From assembly GCA_003999685.1 (NCBI GenBank), contig CP021226.1, positions 930,001 through 994,000 of the forward strand: 64,000 nucleotides of DNA. Reading direction: 5' to 3'. How positions within the stretch are numbered: position 1 is the first letter of the stretch; each line of letters begins with the position of its first letter. This DNA comes from Taiwanofungus camphoratus (taxonomy: Eukaryota; Basidiomycota; Agaricomycetes; Polyporales; Taiwanofungaceae). Below are positions 1 through 10,639 of this stretch, in pieces. Both the position numbers and the translations under genes were made by a program. Under the pieces are notes generated by a model, which was not told the DNA's origin, searched no databases, and saw only the letters and a list, made by a program, of their open reading frames with translations.

Positions 1-710
1 AGGAGGGCGCGACGCCGCGGACGAGCATGGACGTCCTCGGGCGCACGTACCTGTCTGCCCCACCCGAGCTGCACCAGCCGCACCACCAGCTCAGCAGGCC
101 CAGCGCCGGGTCCGTGCGCCCGCCGCAAGTCAGCCTCGACGCACGGCAGCTGCGCGCGCCGGCGGGCTTCGAGCTCGATCGCGCCGCGCCGATCAGGGCG
201 CTGCGCGAGCGATCGGCGCCGCCGGAGCCGTCGGGGAGCAGAGACGTGATCGCCGACGACGACGACGCCAGGCGGCGGGAGTGGGAGAAGACGATGCAGG
301 AGAAGCTGCTGGATCCGGTGGCGGAGGAGGAGGAGCGGCACGGCGCCGGGGCGGGGAGGGAGGGGGGTCGGCGTGGACAGGAGAGAGTGGGAGAAGGAGG
401 AGAGGCAGCGGAGGGGCAAGCTGGCGCCGCCCGCGAGGGACCGGTGTGGGGTGAGCCCTTCAAGGTGCAGTGGATCCGGACGGACCGCCTGCCGTTCCAC
501 CGCACGCGGCACCTGCGCAACCCCTGGAACCACGATCGAGAGGTCAAGGTGTCTCGAGACGGGACCGAGCTCGAGCCGTCCGTCGGCCAGGCGCTGCTCG
601 ACGAGTGGGACAAGCCCGCGCCCGCGCCGCCGACGTCACCGAGCGGGGAACGACGCTCGGGCTCGAAAGGGGCTGCCGGAGAAGCGTCGGGATCGATGGA
701 GGGAGGATAA
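1..710 (+). CDS. YTH-domain RNA-binding protein, C-terminal part (5' end outside window)
   Basis: This is the end of a protein predicted to bind N6-methyladenosine in RNA. The reading frame is open from the left edge to a TAA at 708-710. Residues coded at roughly 460-620 carry the second half of a YTH domain: FKVQWIRTDRLPF, then RHLRNPWNHDREVKVSRDG, then EPSVGQALLDEWD. The stretch before it is proline, arginine and glutamate rich (motifs FELDRAAPIRAL and RREWEKTMQEKLL), like the long linker that interrupts the YTH fold in agaricomycete homologues. The first half of the domain, with the N-terminal part of the aromatic cage, must lie upstream. The tail after the domain is short and disordered. 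GC content is high compared with the mobile-element region. No intron is needed in this exon. An internal ATG at 27 is not the true start, because the homology pattern requires upstream sequence. The YTH call is by recognition of the SRDGTELEP block. Confidence 0.85.
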   Translation, partial: EGATPRTSMDVLGRTYLSAPPELHQPHHQLSRPSAGSVRPPQVSLDARQLRAPAGFELDRAAPIRALRERSAPPEPSGSRDVIADDDDARRREWEKTMQEKLLDPVAEEEERHGAGAGREGGRRGQERVGEGGEAAEGQAGAAREGPVWGEPFKVQWIRTDRLPFHRTRHLRNPWNHDREVKVSRDGTELEPSVGQALLDEWDKPAPAPPTSPSGERRSGSKGAAGEASGSMEGG

Positions 711-2188
711 GGATCGGGAACACAAGCTACAACCTAAACGGCCCAACACACCCACACACACATCACGAAACGACTTGCTCAAGCAAAAATCACGGCAATC
801 GCACGCACGCACGCAAAAACACACGAACGCATCGCACGTACCTGCATATTTAAATTACTTGCTACTCTACAATCTGCCGCGCCGCCCGTCATTCACGACA
901 CGGGCGGCGCGGTCTTTTTTTTTTTTCGTATTTGGGGTCAACTGCTGCATTTATCCTTCTTTTCGTCGTACGCGCTCTTTCGCTCACAGCATTGCTCGCT
1001 CTATCGCTCAACGCTAATATTTACCCAAGAGATTTTGTAGCAATAGGTAGAACTTCACATCCGCACTGTAATACCTCGCATCATGGCATTATACACGACG
1101 CGCCGGTGTGCGCTGGTTTGGATCGATTTACTGTCCGTGAAAAAGTGAAGAAAAAAGGGCATTCAACGCCGTATGTGTTTTTTTTTCTTTTTCGAATTGC
1201 CTTGGGACCGCACGGCGTTCATGAAAAATGACGATCTCGGCACGATCGTGTTGCACGGAAAGAAATTTATGTAGCTCTATTCCGCACTTCATCCATATGG
1301 CTCGTGAGCCTGAAACATGACAACACTCCTGGATGCCGGCCAATCTGGAACATCTGTGAGTATGTACGTTGGCCAAGATCCGGCGATTATCATGCAGTCG
1401 CCAGGCGTTGCGGGGAAAAATGGACGAGTCTCGCCCGTCGATGGGGCGATTGGATCGCCAGATCAACGCGTCTTTGGTTTTTTTTTCGACAATGAAACAC
1501 CTCGGCTCTTATCGCGTGTGTCCGAGCCGCTCTGGCAACGGAGAATGCAGGCTGCTCGCACTCAGTAGCACGCGGGCTCTGGGCAAGATCTTCACACGTT
1601 GTGAAGCACGATCCGGACATCGGATTCGGAGCCGGCAGTCCAATCAATAAGCGTAATCTAGCAGCGGGGCATCGTAAAGTACAGTGTGAAATCCGATCGA
1701 GGACGAACGAGCAATATAGTAAACAAGAACAGTAGTGAACACTGAAAAAACAGCAAGTATACGTCTCCCGTCCGTCGCGAGCACACGAGTCCGGGTATAC
1801 ACAGCATCGCAGTGCAGAAGCAGCACACTTCAAGAACAAGAGATCGGAGGGGGACGGAGGTATGTATGTAAGCAGGGACAGATATGCAAGCACGACGTCG
1901 TTCCGGTCTCGGAGGGTCCGAGCCGAAGCAGCGCCCGACGCGCGGTCGGACGGCCGACTCCGAAACAGGAAAGAGTACGTGAAGAGCTTTAGAGATGGGG
2001 AAGGGGGCAAGACCGGGGAATCATGAGTGCGTCGTGATGAGGGAACGAGGTATGAACAATGTCCACGGAACGTCTACAGAGACAATGCGATAGCGACAGA
2101 ATTGAGGAACAGCACCGCCAGCGCGGGCAGCGAGAGAATTGTCCATGACGGCGCCGGCCATGATATCCGCGCATCACTGTCGTGGTGG
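711..2188. other. Convergent intergenic region, no gene recognised
   Basis: This stretch separates the convergent YTH and secreted-protein genes. It holds the hairpin at 877-926 and short T runs near 1180 and 1480. Long open frames on the minus strand between 1390 and 2010 have no recognisable motif and look like chance openings in CG-rich DNA. I see no tRNA or repeat. Confidence 0.5.
877..926 (+). terminator. Perfect 13-bp GC-rich hairpin followed by a T run, in the YTH gene 3' region
   Basis: Bases 877-889 (ccgcgccgcccgt) are exactly complementary to 900-912 (acgggcggcgcgg), leaving a 10-base loop. Two bases later, T occupies 915-926. It lies about 170 bp after the YTH stop codon. It looks like an intrinsic terminator but sits in a fungal genome, so it is more likely a 3' UTR structure or a chance palindrome. 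Confidence 0.5.
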
Positions 2189-3485
2189 TCATAGATCGAC
2201 ACCGCAGTTGGTGATAACAGACACGTGAGATCGTGACGACAGGAAGAAGCTGAGTAGGACGCACGAGCTTGCTGGCTTCGCTACCACCTTGACTGTGAGC
2301 ACTGCAACCAGCCCATCCACTGCTTCCGTCACGCTGTTGCCCACCGTCAGATTGTGGTTGATGCCGTAACTCGTATTGGGTAGGTATCCTGAGTCGTACA
2401 CCACCGTCGTGTGGTAAGTGTATCCGTCAAACGACGTCTGACCCGAGTACGTCGAGGCATTGGTGACATTCGCAGTCGGGATGATGGAGGTCTGATTTGT
2501 CACATTGCCGACGAACCAGTCCCTGTGGATGAGGGTTTATGGTGAGGCTTATATGTGAAGTCAGTTGTTGCGCACCTTCCCAGATTGTAGCTATATCGTC
2601 GTGGCCATCAAAAAAATGGAATTTTCACTGGTAAGGAGGGGACGTACCCATTGAATATGATATCGTGGTTGTCTTCACGAAGGATTAGTGAAATTACAAT
2701 GCATTACGGTCGGGTCAACATACCTGCCTCTGGTAGCTCATATGATACTGCCATAAATACTGCGCCACTATTGGTCACACCATTGTAAGCATCGCACAGA
2801 GTAGTCGATCAGTCTAACGTACCTATCTGCCTGCTTCCCATTTTGTATCCAGTAACGGAAGTGAGCGCCTCCTTGAATCGTCTCCTCACATGTGCCAAGC
2901 TCGGGATTGCTAAAGTCCCATCGAATCTCAGCGGTCTGGTTGACTACCCGAATGTTACAACCTAAGAAACAATATCTTGATGGAGTAACGTACTATATCC
3001 GTTCCCGTCCCCTAGATTGGCAGCTTGCGCATCTCCCATATGTTGGCCCAGGCATTCACCTGAATACCCGAACGACCTACGGTAATCCCCAGGCCATTGA
3101 GAGATGTGAGCTAGAGTAACCCCTATCTACTCACAGGAAGTAATTCAGTAGCCCGCCATCTGTCTCTTGATCTACAAGGACCATGGAATCGGAATAGGCA
3201 GATATGACAGCGTTGAGCGGTTCGCCCTGGCCAGGAGGGAAGGTATCGTCTACAGCCTGTCTGAACGTTTAACACTCGTCAAAGAAAAGCTTCAGAGGAG
3301 CTCACAGTCAACCATCTCCCGCCATTACTCGAAGGGTTATAGAAACCTGCTGCGGGCGTATTTCCCCTCCGCCAGAGAGGGTTGGGCGGCGACGCGCGGG
3401 CGTAAGGCATTTTGTAGGCATAAGATAACGACGGTGCACACAGCATGAGAAAGAACCATGTCATTGAGGCCATGTTGGCTAGCAA
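2189..3485 (-). CDS. Secreted, N-glycosylated fungal protein of unknown function, 8 exons
   Basis: Exons on the minus strand, 5' to 3': 3485-3306, 3256-3135, 3076-2994, 2943-2823, 2767-2724, 2672-2648, 2590-2576, 2522-2189. All seven introns are 49-58 bp, begin GT and end AG, and keep one frame; the sum is 924 bp, 307 residues. The N-terminus is a signal peptide (hydrophobic core TWFFLMLCAPSLSYA). Blocks such as NGGRWLT, GEPLNAVISAYSD, LSFGYSGECLGQHMG, GTCEETIQGGAHFRYW, SGAVFMAVSYELP and NHDIIFNGYNLGRDW match a family of secreted agaricomycete proteins that I recognise but cannot name. At least five N-glycosylation sequons lie in the last exon (NVT, NQT, NAS, NTS, NLT), and the C-terminus is hydrophobic. 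Two exons are only 25 and 15 bp. The protein probably acts in the wall or outside the cell; no catalytic motif is visible. Confidence 0.8.
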
Positions 3486-5332
3486 GACACGGCGGGAGGA
3501 AGGAAGGGGAAAGGAGTGTTATTCTACTCTACAGCGGGCGTATCGCGGTGGTCAAACACTGGCAGACGGAACGAATTGGGCAGCCCCAAATCGGGACACC
3601 ACTGCCGCCGCTTACAGCACCACTGCACAATGCGACTGTGCTCAATTCATCTGTCCCTCTCTGGCTTTATCCCCTCTCCTGCCATGCTTTCTGCTCTTCG
3701 GTTCCCACTCTCGCTCACAGCATTTCCTCGGTGTCCCCGTATGTACCATTTTCTCGTACATGATGGCCTATGCCCTGTCGCATAACTTGCAGTAACTGCG
3801 GCCCCTGTCCGTGCGGAATCCGATGAATCAACGAGCTCCACCGCCTGTGTCTTTACAAAACCTTTCGGCGATGGACGCTACCCGACCGCCGCCGTCTTGC
3901 ACCGCTGTCTTTCCACCACACTTATTTTTTGGCGAGTCCAGAATTCATAGTTTTAGCGCCTTCGCCGCAGCTGCTTGGTGCAGATCCTGCACATAGCAAC
4001 GCTATCGGCTTGTCGGCTTGTACATACCATTCTGCAAACTTTCTTATTTTAAGGCTGCTCTCTGTTCTGTGAGGCTCAGCGGGCTTCACGTAATTTCTGA
4101 CATGGTCATTTGACTCTTGCAAGGTAGAAAGTTAGCGTGCGATACCATCTTGATTCAAAAAGCCAGTCTCGAGGATTAAGCTCCAGCACTGCGAAAGTGT
4201 CTCCTCCAAAGCAGTCACATCAGACGTGTCCCTCGAGATAAGCGCCGCCTTACTCATGCAATCAACTTTTCCAGTGTCTCGTGTTCTTGACAGTGCTCAG
4301 GACTTCGTGGCAAGTTACTGCTTTCAGGCAAAGGTGCACAAGGACGGCGTCTATTGCTGTTAACACCGAGCGAGGTTTCAATCCTTCTTTTGCCCATCTT
4401 AGCCTCTCGTTTCCTTGGATCCTTGGCTTGAAGTGACATCGCGCATATGAACTTGAGGCTTGACGTCCCCCTTTACGAACTCGCAGCTAACACTGTCAGC
4501 TTTGCATTATTGTGAGTGCGCTTTCCTCATCGCTGGCATCGGAACTCACCTTCGACGATTTGCATACCCTATGTAACCTGTTTTCTTCACTTTCCTGTCC
4601 CAGTGAACCTTTCTTGTAGGGCTTCGCTTCGTAGGAATAAAAATCAGTCTCTCTAATAGACCGGGATTTCTATGGGATTCGCTACTCTAATGCTCCCTTT
4701 TGACTAGTGCTCCATTGAGTACTGCTGCTTTCAGTGACGTTGTCATCGACGAATGCTCAGGTTTGATAGTTTTCTTAATCATCGGAAGTAAGGTTGTTGA
4801 GAGTGGATTCTGATCTCCAGTTAGATACTTACACCAGGTGCAGATGCAACCAGTTCCGGAAACGGCGGTGCTGCAAGAATCTTATTGAGTCAGAAGATGA
4901 GAGCCACCGGTCTTTGGCGTCGAATGTCAAGCTCAAAGGGTCGATTGAGCCCCGTTGTGGGTTCAAGACTTGCGGGATGTAGCTGTCTAGTGCCCGCACT
5001 GGATGTTTAATCGTCATTCACGTTTCAAAGGCAGTCGTCCGGTTCAGGTTCAGATAATGTGGAGTACATTCAACGCAAGGCGGAGTTGCTGATGTATTAT
5101 CTAGAGAGGAGGAATAGACTTTAATGTTCAAAGCAGACCAACTTGAAGTGCTCAGACTTTGACAGCAATCTCAGTATCGGCGGACCGTTCCCAAAAAGTA
5201 GATCCGATGTGTCACAGTGCACACGGCTGCCCATCAGAGGACCCGACCACTTTCAAGGTTGCTTGACCCATAAGCACTTGGAATCGATGAGCACCATGGT
5301 CGAGGCTTTGTAGTTCATGGTTCCTTCGTTCC
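3486..5332. other. Intergenic, no gene recognised
   Basis: The region upstream of the secreted-protein gene probably holds its promoter next to 3486. Only short unconvincing open frames occur on both strands. No repeat from elsewhere in the window was seen here. Confidence 0.4.
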
Positions 5333-5346
5333 CAACCCAGCATCTT

Positions 5347-5531
5347 TTTTTTTTTTTTTTTTTGGTATGGGCTAGAACAAGGCAAGCCTTAGTTCTGAAA
5401 AATACATTTACGTACAACCGCAGTGTTACCTGCGAGTGAGGGACTCTCCCCTCAGGGAACTACCCTCTAAAAACCCATTTACACCTCACACAGCAAAATG
5501 CTGGGGTGCGCTCCGCTGAGCACTACTGGAT
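5347..5531 (-). mobile_element. Short poly(A)-tailed retroposon (SINE or 5'-truncated LINE), minus orientation
   Basis: A run of T (5345-5363) is the reverse-strand poly(A) tail. The insert of about 185 bp is flanked by a 14-bp direct repeat, caacccagcatctt, at 5333-5346 and 5532-5545. Tail plus target-site duplication is the signature of target-primed reverse transcription. The body codes for nothing recognisable and no clear Pol III boxes were seen, so SINE and truncated LINE cannot be separated. Confidence 0.75.
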
Positions 5532-5560
5532 CAACCCAGCATCTTCAAGTGTGCTCTGAT

Positions 5561-6481
5561 CAGACCTTCTTGACCTTGAACCACCACCATCTCCTTGGGC
5601 GCTTGTTGCTCACTGAGGCTTTACTCTACCATCCCTCTCTTAATACCACTCATTCTCATGTCAAGATCATTCAACTTGACCCCCACATTCTTTTTCTGAG
5701 CATCGATTAACTCGATCATAGAATTGTTGCTGTCTCACACTGTCTACAGTGACATTCTTCTCTTCCTTATCTGCCACCTGTCACTCGGAAGCGACAGCCT
5801 CCAAATCCTCCTGACCTATATGTGGTCAGCCTCAAACTTAACCAATTGTTGATGAACACGGTCTCTTGTAGAAGGGGAGGGGAGCAATTGCTTCCTGACA
5901 CTACTCAACACCCATGCAAGATGTGCCGAAAAGAGGGCCTCCGTGTGTGGTTCATCATTATGGGAGTTAGGGCATGTTGCCAGGGGAACAGGGTCAAAGG
6001 GGTGGGCCGATATACTGTGCCCTGTCGGTATGAGGATTTCTGAGCCAGGTTGGGAGGGGAGGGGGGGAACTTCAGTCAGTCGTTGGGTAAGCAGGCCTCC
6101 TTCAATGGGCTGCACGGAACACGGGGAGGAATCGTCGTGGGAAGTTTATTTGGGTGTCTGTGACCATCCCTAATTTGGTCACCCATGAGGTGGGGAGGAT
6201 AGCGGCACCGAGTGTCTGCGATGACCCTTCCCGCCCACTTGATGACTGAGGCCCGAAACCAGTAGGGCTACACTCAGTCCCTTACGGGTGCTGACGGTAC
6301 GGACAACCGAGCCGGGCAACCTTTCTGAGCGTGTGGATTTCCTGCCCACGCCACGTAACGAGGGCACCGATCGTTAACGGTGCACCGCTCATGGGGGCGC
6401 GGAGCCTACTTCCTATCCCAAACTCTGCATGTACCTACGTTGTACGGAGTATAAACCCGGTGAATCCAAAAAAAAAAAAAA
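5561..6481 (+). mobile_element. Poly(A)-tailed retroposon of about 920 bp, plus orientation
   Basis: The right end is a run of A (6468-6483). The insert is flanked by the 14-bp direct repeat aagtgtgctctgat at 5547-5560 and 6482-6495. Its target site starts one base after the end of the target site of the neighbouring retroposon, so the two landed almost at the same point. A minus-strand frame at 5816-6115 is open but matches nothing I know; no reverse transcriptase or endonuclease motif is visible. It is best read as a 5'-truncated non-LTR retrotransposon or a retroposed transcript. Confidence 0.7.
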
Positions 6482-6551
6482 AAGTGTGCTCTGATGTGAG
6501 AACGACCTATCGAAAGTGAAGTGGCCGCGAATTTGGCTATTTAAGTCCCCG

Positions 6552-6734
6552 TCGGTGCACGTGACCGTGACTCGTCGCGAGCCACCAACCAAGCACTTCC
6601 CATTGTTGCAATCTCAACCGTAGTCCGTGGCTGGAAGCAAAGCAAAATATTACGAGGCCACCGAGGAACGCGTGTGTGGCCATACGAAAAGTATTAAAAG
6701 TGGCATTTTACGAACCAGGTAAGCACTTATCGCT
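6552..6734 (+). promoter_or_regulatory. Conserved upstream region of FunK1 copy 1
   Basis: From about 6552 the sequence matches the region upstream of copy 2 (from about 54082) with few differences. The match ends abruptly on the left, which marks the boundary of the duplicated block. A GT donor-like site at 6720 leaves open an untranslated or alternative first exon. Confidence 0.45.
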
Positions 6735-9331
6735 ATGGACTCATCCGTACCATCTGTTCTTACAAGCTCGCCACTCAAGAGAAAGGCAGCAGGTACCGCT
6801 AGATTTAGTGCTACCACGAAACCACGCATCGAAGAAGTGCGCAGACAACTTAGAGAAGACATGATTGGTAAATTCCTCAAGATATCACACATCGACTTCA
6901 TGGCAAACTTCTTGCCACCTCCTTCTGAGAACGTTCCGGACTTCAGCACGGCTTTCGAAGGAGTGGAGGAACTGGAAAACCCCCAACTTGAAAGAGATTT
7001 ATACCAACCGTTTGTACGTGTCAAATTGCCCGGTACAATAGGCTTGCAAGTTGACAATTCTGTTTAGGTTGATTGTGTGGCAAGAGCAAATATGTGCCCT
7101 GGATTTCAATTTGTTCTGACACCTGACAGGGCTGACGAAGGAGACGAGTCAATGCAAAAGGTGGATGCAGGTTTTTACGCTGACGCAGATGCTCCCCACG
7201 ATGGCAGACCGCACTGGGCTAGCCAGAGAATGTGGGTCGAGTGGAAGCGAGAGAAGGAAACGCATGACCCATTCGATGACAACCGAAGCGAATTCGAGGC
7301 TATATCGCAGCAGCGCCAAAGGGTTCGTGGACAAATCATATCCTATGCCGCAAAAGTGTTCGCGCACCAACACAGGAAGTTCCTTTTTACAATCATAATC
7401 CTCCGCGATTGCGCTCGCATTCTGTTCTGGGATAGATCTGGAGCTGCTGTTACGGAGAAGTTCAACTACAGGCAACAGCCAGAGAAACTTGGAGAATTCT
7501 TATGGCGGTTCTCTCGCCTTTCCCCCGAACAGCAAGGATATGACCCGACAGCTTCGATGGTTGTGGACGGGACCGAAGATTACGAATTGATGAACCGTAT
7601 GGCCAGCAACACGTTGGAATCCTCAGATTACATCAGAGAGTATTTTCAGAACTCGCTTGACGGCGAATGGACACGGTGGAAGCTATCAATCGAGGAGGAA
7701 ATCCCTTATTCTGAGGCATCCACATCGACTGCGACTGTGAAGCGATGTCGCTATTTTTTGGTGGGCAAGCCTCACTTCCTGGCATCGGGAGTGGCAGGTC
7801 GCGGAACGCGTGGATATGTTGCCATTGATATCGAGACGAAGAAATTCGTATACCTCAAAGATGCATGGCGAGTTGATCTTCCAGGGATTCAGAAAGAGGG
7901 TGACGTCGTGAGACTTCTGAACGAGAAGGAAGTCGAACATGTTCCAACCTTGGTCTGCCATGGAGATATTGGCGGTCAGTGTACAGTTGTGCAGGACATG
8001 TGGGAGCCTGCCACTGCCGCACCAGGTCTGGTATCGGATCAGGCCAGTGTCACAAATGATGCTGATTCGCACGAATGGAACCCACTGAAGATGCACACGC
8101 ACTACCGCCTCGTTGAAGCTGAGGTCGGTCGTCCACTGAGCGACTTCCGACTGGGCCGTGAACTAGTCAAGCTTATCTGTGACTGTATAAAAGGTGATCC
8201 AGTTTCCCAATCTTTGTTCCATGTATTGACGACAATTTTGTAGCCCATCAGCAAGCTGTGGAGAAAGCAAACATCCTACACAGGGATATAAGCGCTGGAA
8301 ATATATTGATATTGCAACATGAAAGAAGGGACTCTAACGGTACAAGGATCGTGTACAGAGGGTTTCTGAATGACTGGGAGCTTTCAAAGCCGTTCAACGT
8401 TGAAGAAGGACAACGACAGCCGGATCGTACAGTAAGCATGATCTCCTCTTAATTCATCTTTCCGTGATGTTGACAATTTTGGCCGCAGGGAACATGGCAA
8501 TTTACGTCCGTAAGGCTGCTCAACCAACCATACGAGAGCACTCAAATCGAAGACGAATTGGAGTCATTCTTGCACGTCCTGCTCTACCATGGCGTCAGAC
8601 ACTTGCGGCATAACTGCACGAATGTAGGCGCATTTATGCATGAGTTTTTTGATGCAGCGCTGCTTCACGATGGCGAGTATATATGTGGAAGAAGGAAATG
8701 GGCAACCATCCGGCTGGGAGAAATTGATACAGGAAATCAGCTGAATCTTCTGCGATTCCAAGACGATTCTGATGGCAAGAAACATCCCCTCAATACTATC
8801 CTGGATGAACTCCTGTCGTGGTTCAAAGCGTACTATAATATTCTTCGATCAGAAGGCAAATTCGATTTCCCATCGTTCGACCCAAGCCAGGAGCAAGATT
8901 TCTGTCAGGAGAAATCGACCAAGAAGCAGGCCACAGCAAGAGCAGCCCAGCAGCCCGTAGACTTCGAATTTGACCCCGGATATCAACCGAAGCGGAAGGG
9001 CAAGCATTCTGACGGTGCCAAGGTGACCGAAGACAAAGCCAGAATCGATCTCGATAATGATCGCAGCAAAGCAGCCTCTCTGAATTCACACGGCCCTATG
9101 TATGATGAGTTGATGGCCTATGTCATAAATGACGACTGGCCGCAGTGCGACAAGGTGTCTGATCAACTACCTCCAGGCTACAACTACACAAAGGTTCAAG
9201 ATCGGGGAATGAGTGCGAAACGCGACAGCAATGTTTTGGAAGATGTTGAACTTCCTCAGAATAAACGTTCTAGGTCCACCGCAAATTCTGCATCTAAACT
9301 GGCAAGTAGATCGAGCAGGCATCGACGTTAA
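6735..9331 (+). CDS. FunK1-type fungal protein kinase, copy 1
   Basis: This is a member of the fungal-specific FunK1 kinase family (Pfam Pkinase_fungal), a group much expanded in mushroom-forming fungi. Exons: 6735-7013, 7068-8193, 8244-8431, 8489-9331. The introns of 54, 50 and 57 bp are GT-AG and the joined frame gives 811 residues. The catalytic loop HRDISAGNIL falls in exon 3, followed by a short activation segment and GTWQFTS at the start of exon 4, which is the family signature. The N-terminal part carries the FunK1 FHA-like front region (motif RILFWDRSGAAVTEKFNY). The C-terminal tail is basic and serine rich and probably disordered. Sequence homologous to copy 2 begins upstream near 6552. 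The start is the first ATG after a conserved leader. The frame looks intact. Targets of such kinases are unknown. Confidence 0.85.
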
Positions 9332-10278
9332 CAAATGTCTGGGGCACCGAAGAGAGTGGTAGAAAAAACCGGGAACAATAGAAAATAGGATTTTTCCATC
9401 GCTAATATGGTAAACGGAGGTGTGCATAACTTATTTTCCTGCTTGCTTGGCGTTGTTATATGCTCTAGATCTGCGTTGGCTTTGTTACGATATACACAAC
9501 TTTTTTGCACTGGTACTTCCTGGGTACACTGCCAAGGTCTGCGGCATGGAAACCGGGCCTCAGAGCGAGATTCTCGTAACGGCCCGTAGCTGTCATGATT
9601 ATTACCCTTTTCGTCCTATAATTTTACGGTACTTTTGTAAATCCCTTACATAGTGCTTGAAATTATGGTTGATGTAACATGTAAACAGGTTGGTTAGTTC
9701 CCATATGCAGCCCTGTTTTGAGGCAGGCAGGCATAAGGCTTCAACTTATAATTTATATACTTTTTGAAGGACTAAACATAAAGTATATCATGTATATACA
9801 GTATATATATAGTATTTAAATTGAAACATTGCCTTGTCTTATTGAACAGTCTATCTATCACATATGCTTGCTTACACACCAGCCTGCTTACACCTTCCCC
9901 TTTATGATAACATTGCTAATTCAGCCCACTGACTTCCCCTTTTTTATGTCATACTCCAGTGCACCTTATCTTTCTGACCAACCTGCCCTAGAGTAGCCCT
10001 TGATCTGTGTGCACACTGATAGTTGTATATATATCCCTGTATTTGATATGGTTGAACCTGATACAAATTGGTATCCTATATTCTATTGCCTCATATGTGA
10101 GGGTCTGACTCTGTCAAAGGGGAGTGAGAACTTATGGATGATGTGTTGTCTGAGTGTCATGAAGTCTGAGCCAAATGCTCATCAAGCCTTATATCACCCA
10201 GGTGTAAGGGGGGAGGATACAAGATACAAATCTAATGGTAAGTAGATCAAACTTAGGGTTTGACCTAATACAGGGCTA
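9332..10278. other. Downstream of FunK1 copy 1, AT-rich, no gene recognised
   Basis: Homology with the 3' flank of copy 2 fades near 9510. A strongly AT-rich tract with TATA repeats lies near 9750-9830. The remainder up to the Tc1 end has no recognisable coding content; it may hold degraded mobile-element sequence. Confidence 0.4.
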
Positions 10279-10280
10279 TA

Positions 10281-10639
10281 CAGTGACTCACAAAACTGTT
10301 GTGATGTTTGTCACTTTCTGACTGTTTGGTCTATATCTCAGTCATCAGATATGCAATAGCTTCAAATGTTGGACCGTTAGAAAGCCCTGCATCATGGCTT
10401 TCCAACATGGTATCTATCATAAAAAATGGACAAGTATATGAGAAGTTATCTATCATTCTTTCAGAAAGTTCATTGCAACAGTTTTGTTGCTAGCATAATA
10501 TGAAATAGAAAATACAAATGATTAGTACTTAGTATATCCTCCTTTTGCCTTTATCACAGCCTCTACCCTTCTAGGCATACTTTCTATCAAATTTTGACAC
10601 ACAGGAGCATCAATTGCATCCCATTCCTTCTCCACACGC
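10281..10639 (-). mobile_element. Tc1/mariner transposon, left half (transposase C-terminus and terminal inverted repeat)
   Basis: The terminal repeat CAGTGACTCACAAAACTGTT starts at 10281, next to a TA dinucleotide (10279-10280). Its inverted counterpart ends at 46053, also next to TA (46054-46055). Bases 10639-10522 code, on the minus strand, for the last 38 or so residues of a Tc1 transposase (VCQNLIESMPRRVEAVIKAK, then GGYTKY and a stop). The frame carries on from the residues coded at 44795 in the right half, so the two pieces are one element split by about 34 kb. Together they make about 1.6 kb, normal for Tc1. Confidence 0.85.

Noticed and set aside
1390-2010. Long minus-strand open frame of 206 residues between the YTH and secreted-protein genes
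   Set aside because: It has low-complexity composition and no domain or intron pattern; the opposite strand is equally open in places, so it looks like chance.
5816-6115. Minus-strand open frame in the larger retroposon
   Set aside because: It matches no retrotransposon protein and points opposite to the poly(A) tail.
9750-9830. TA-rich tract as a possible replication origin or centromeric sequence
   Set aside because: Short and isolated; nothing beyond base composition supports it.
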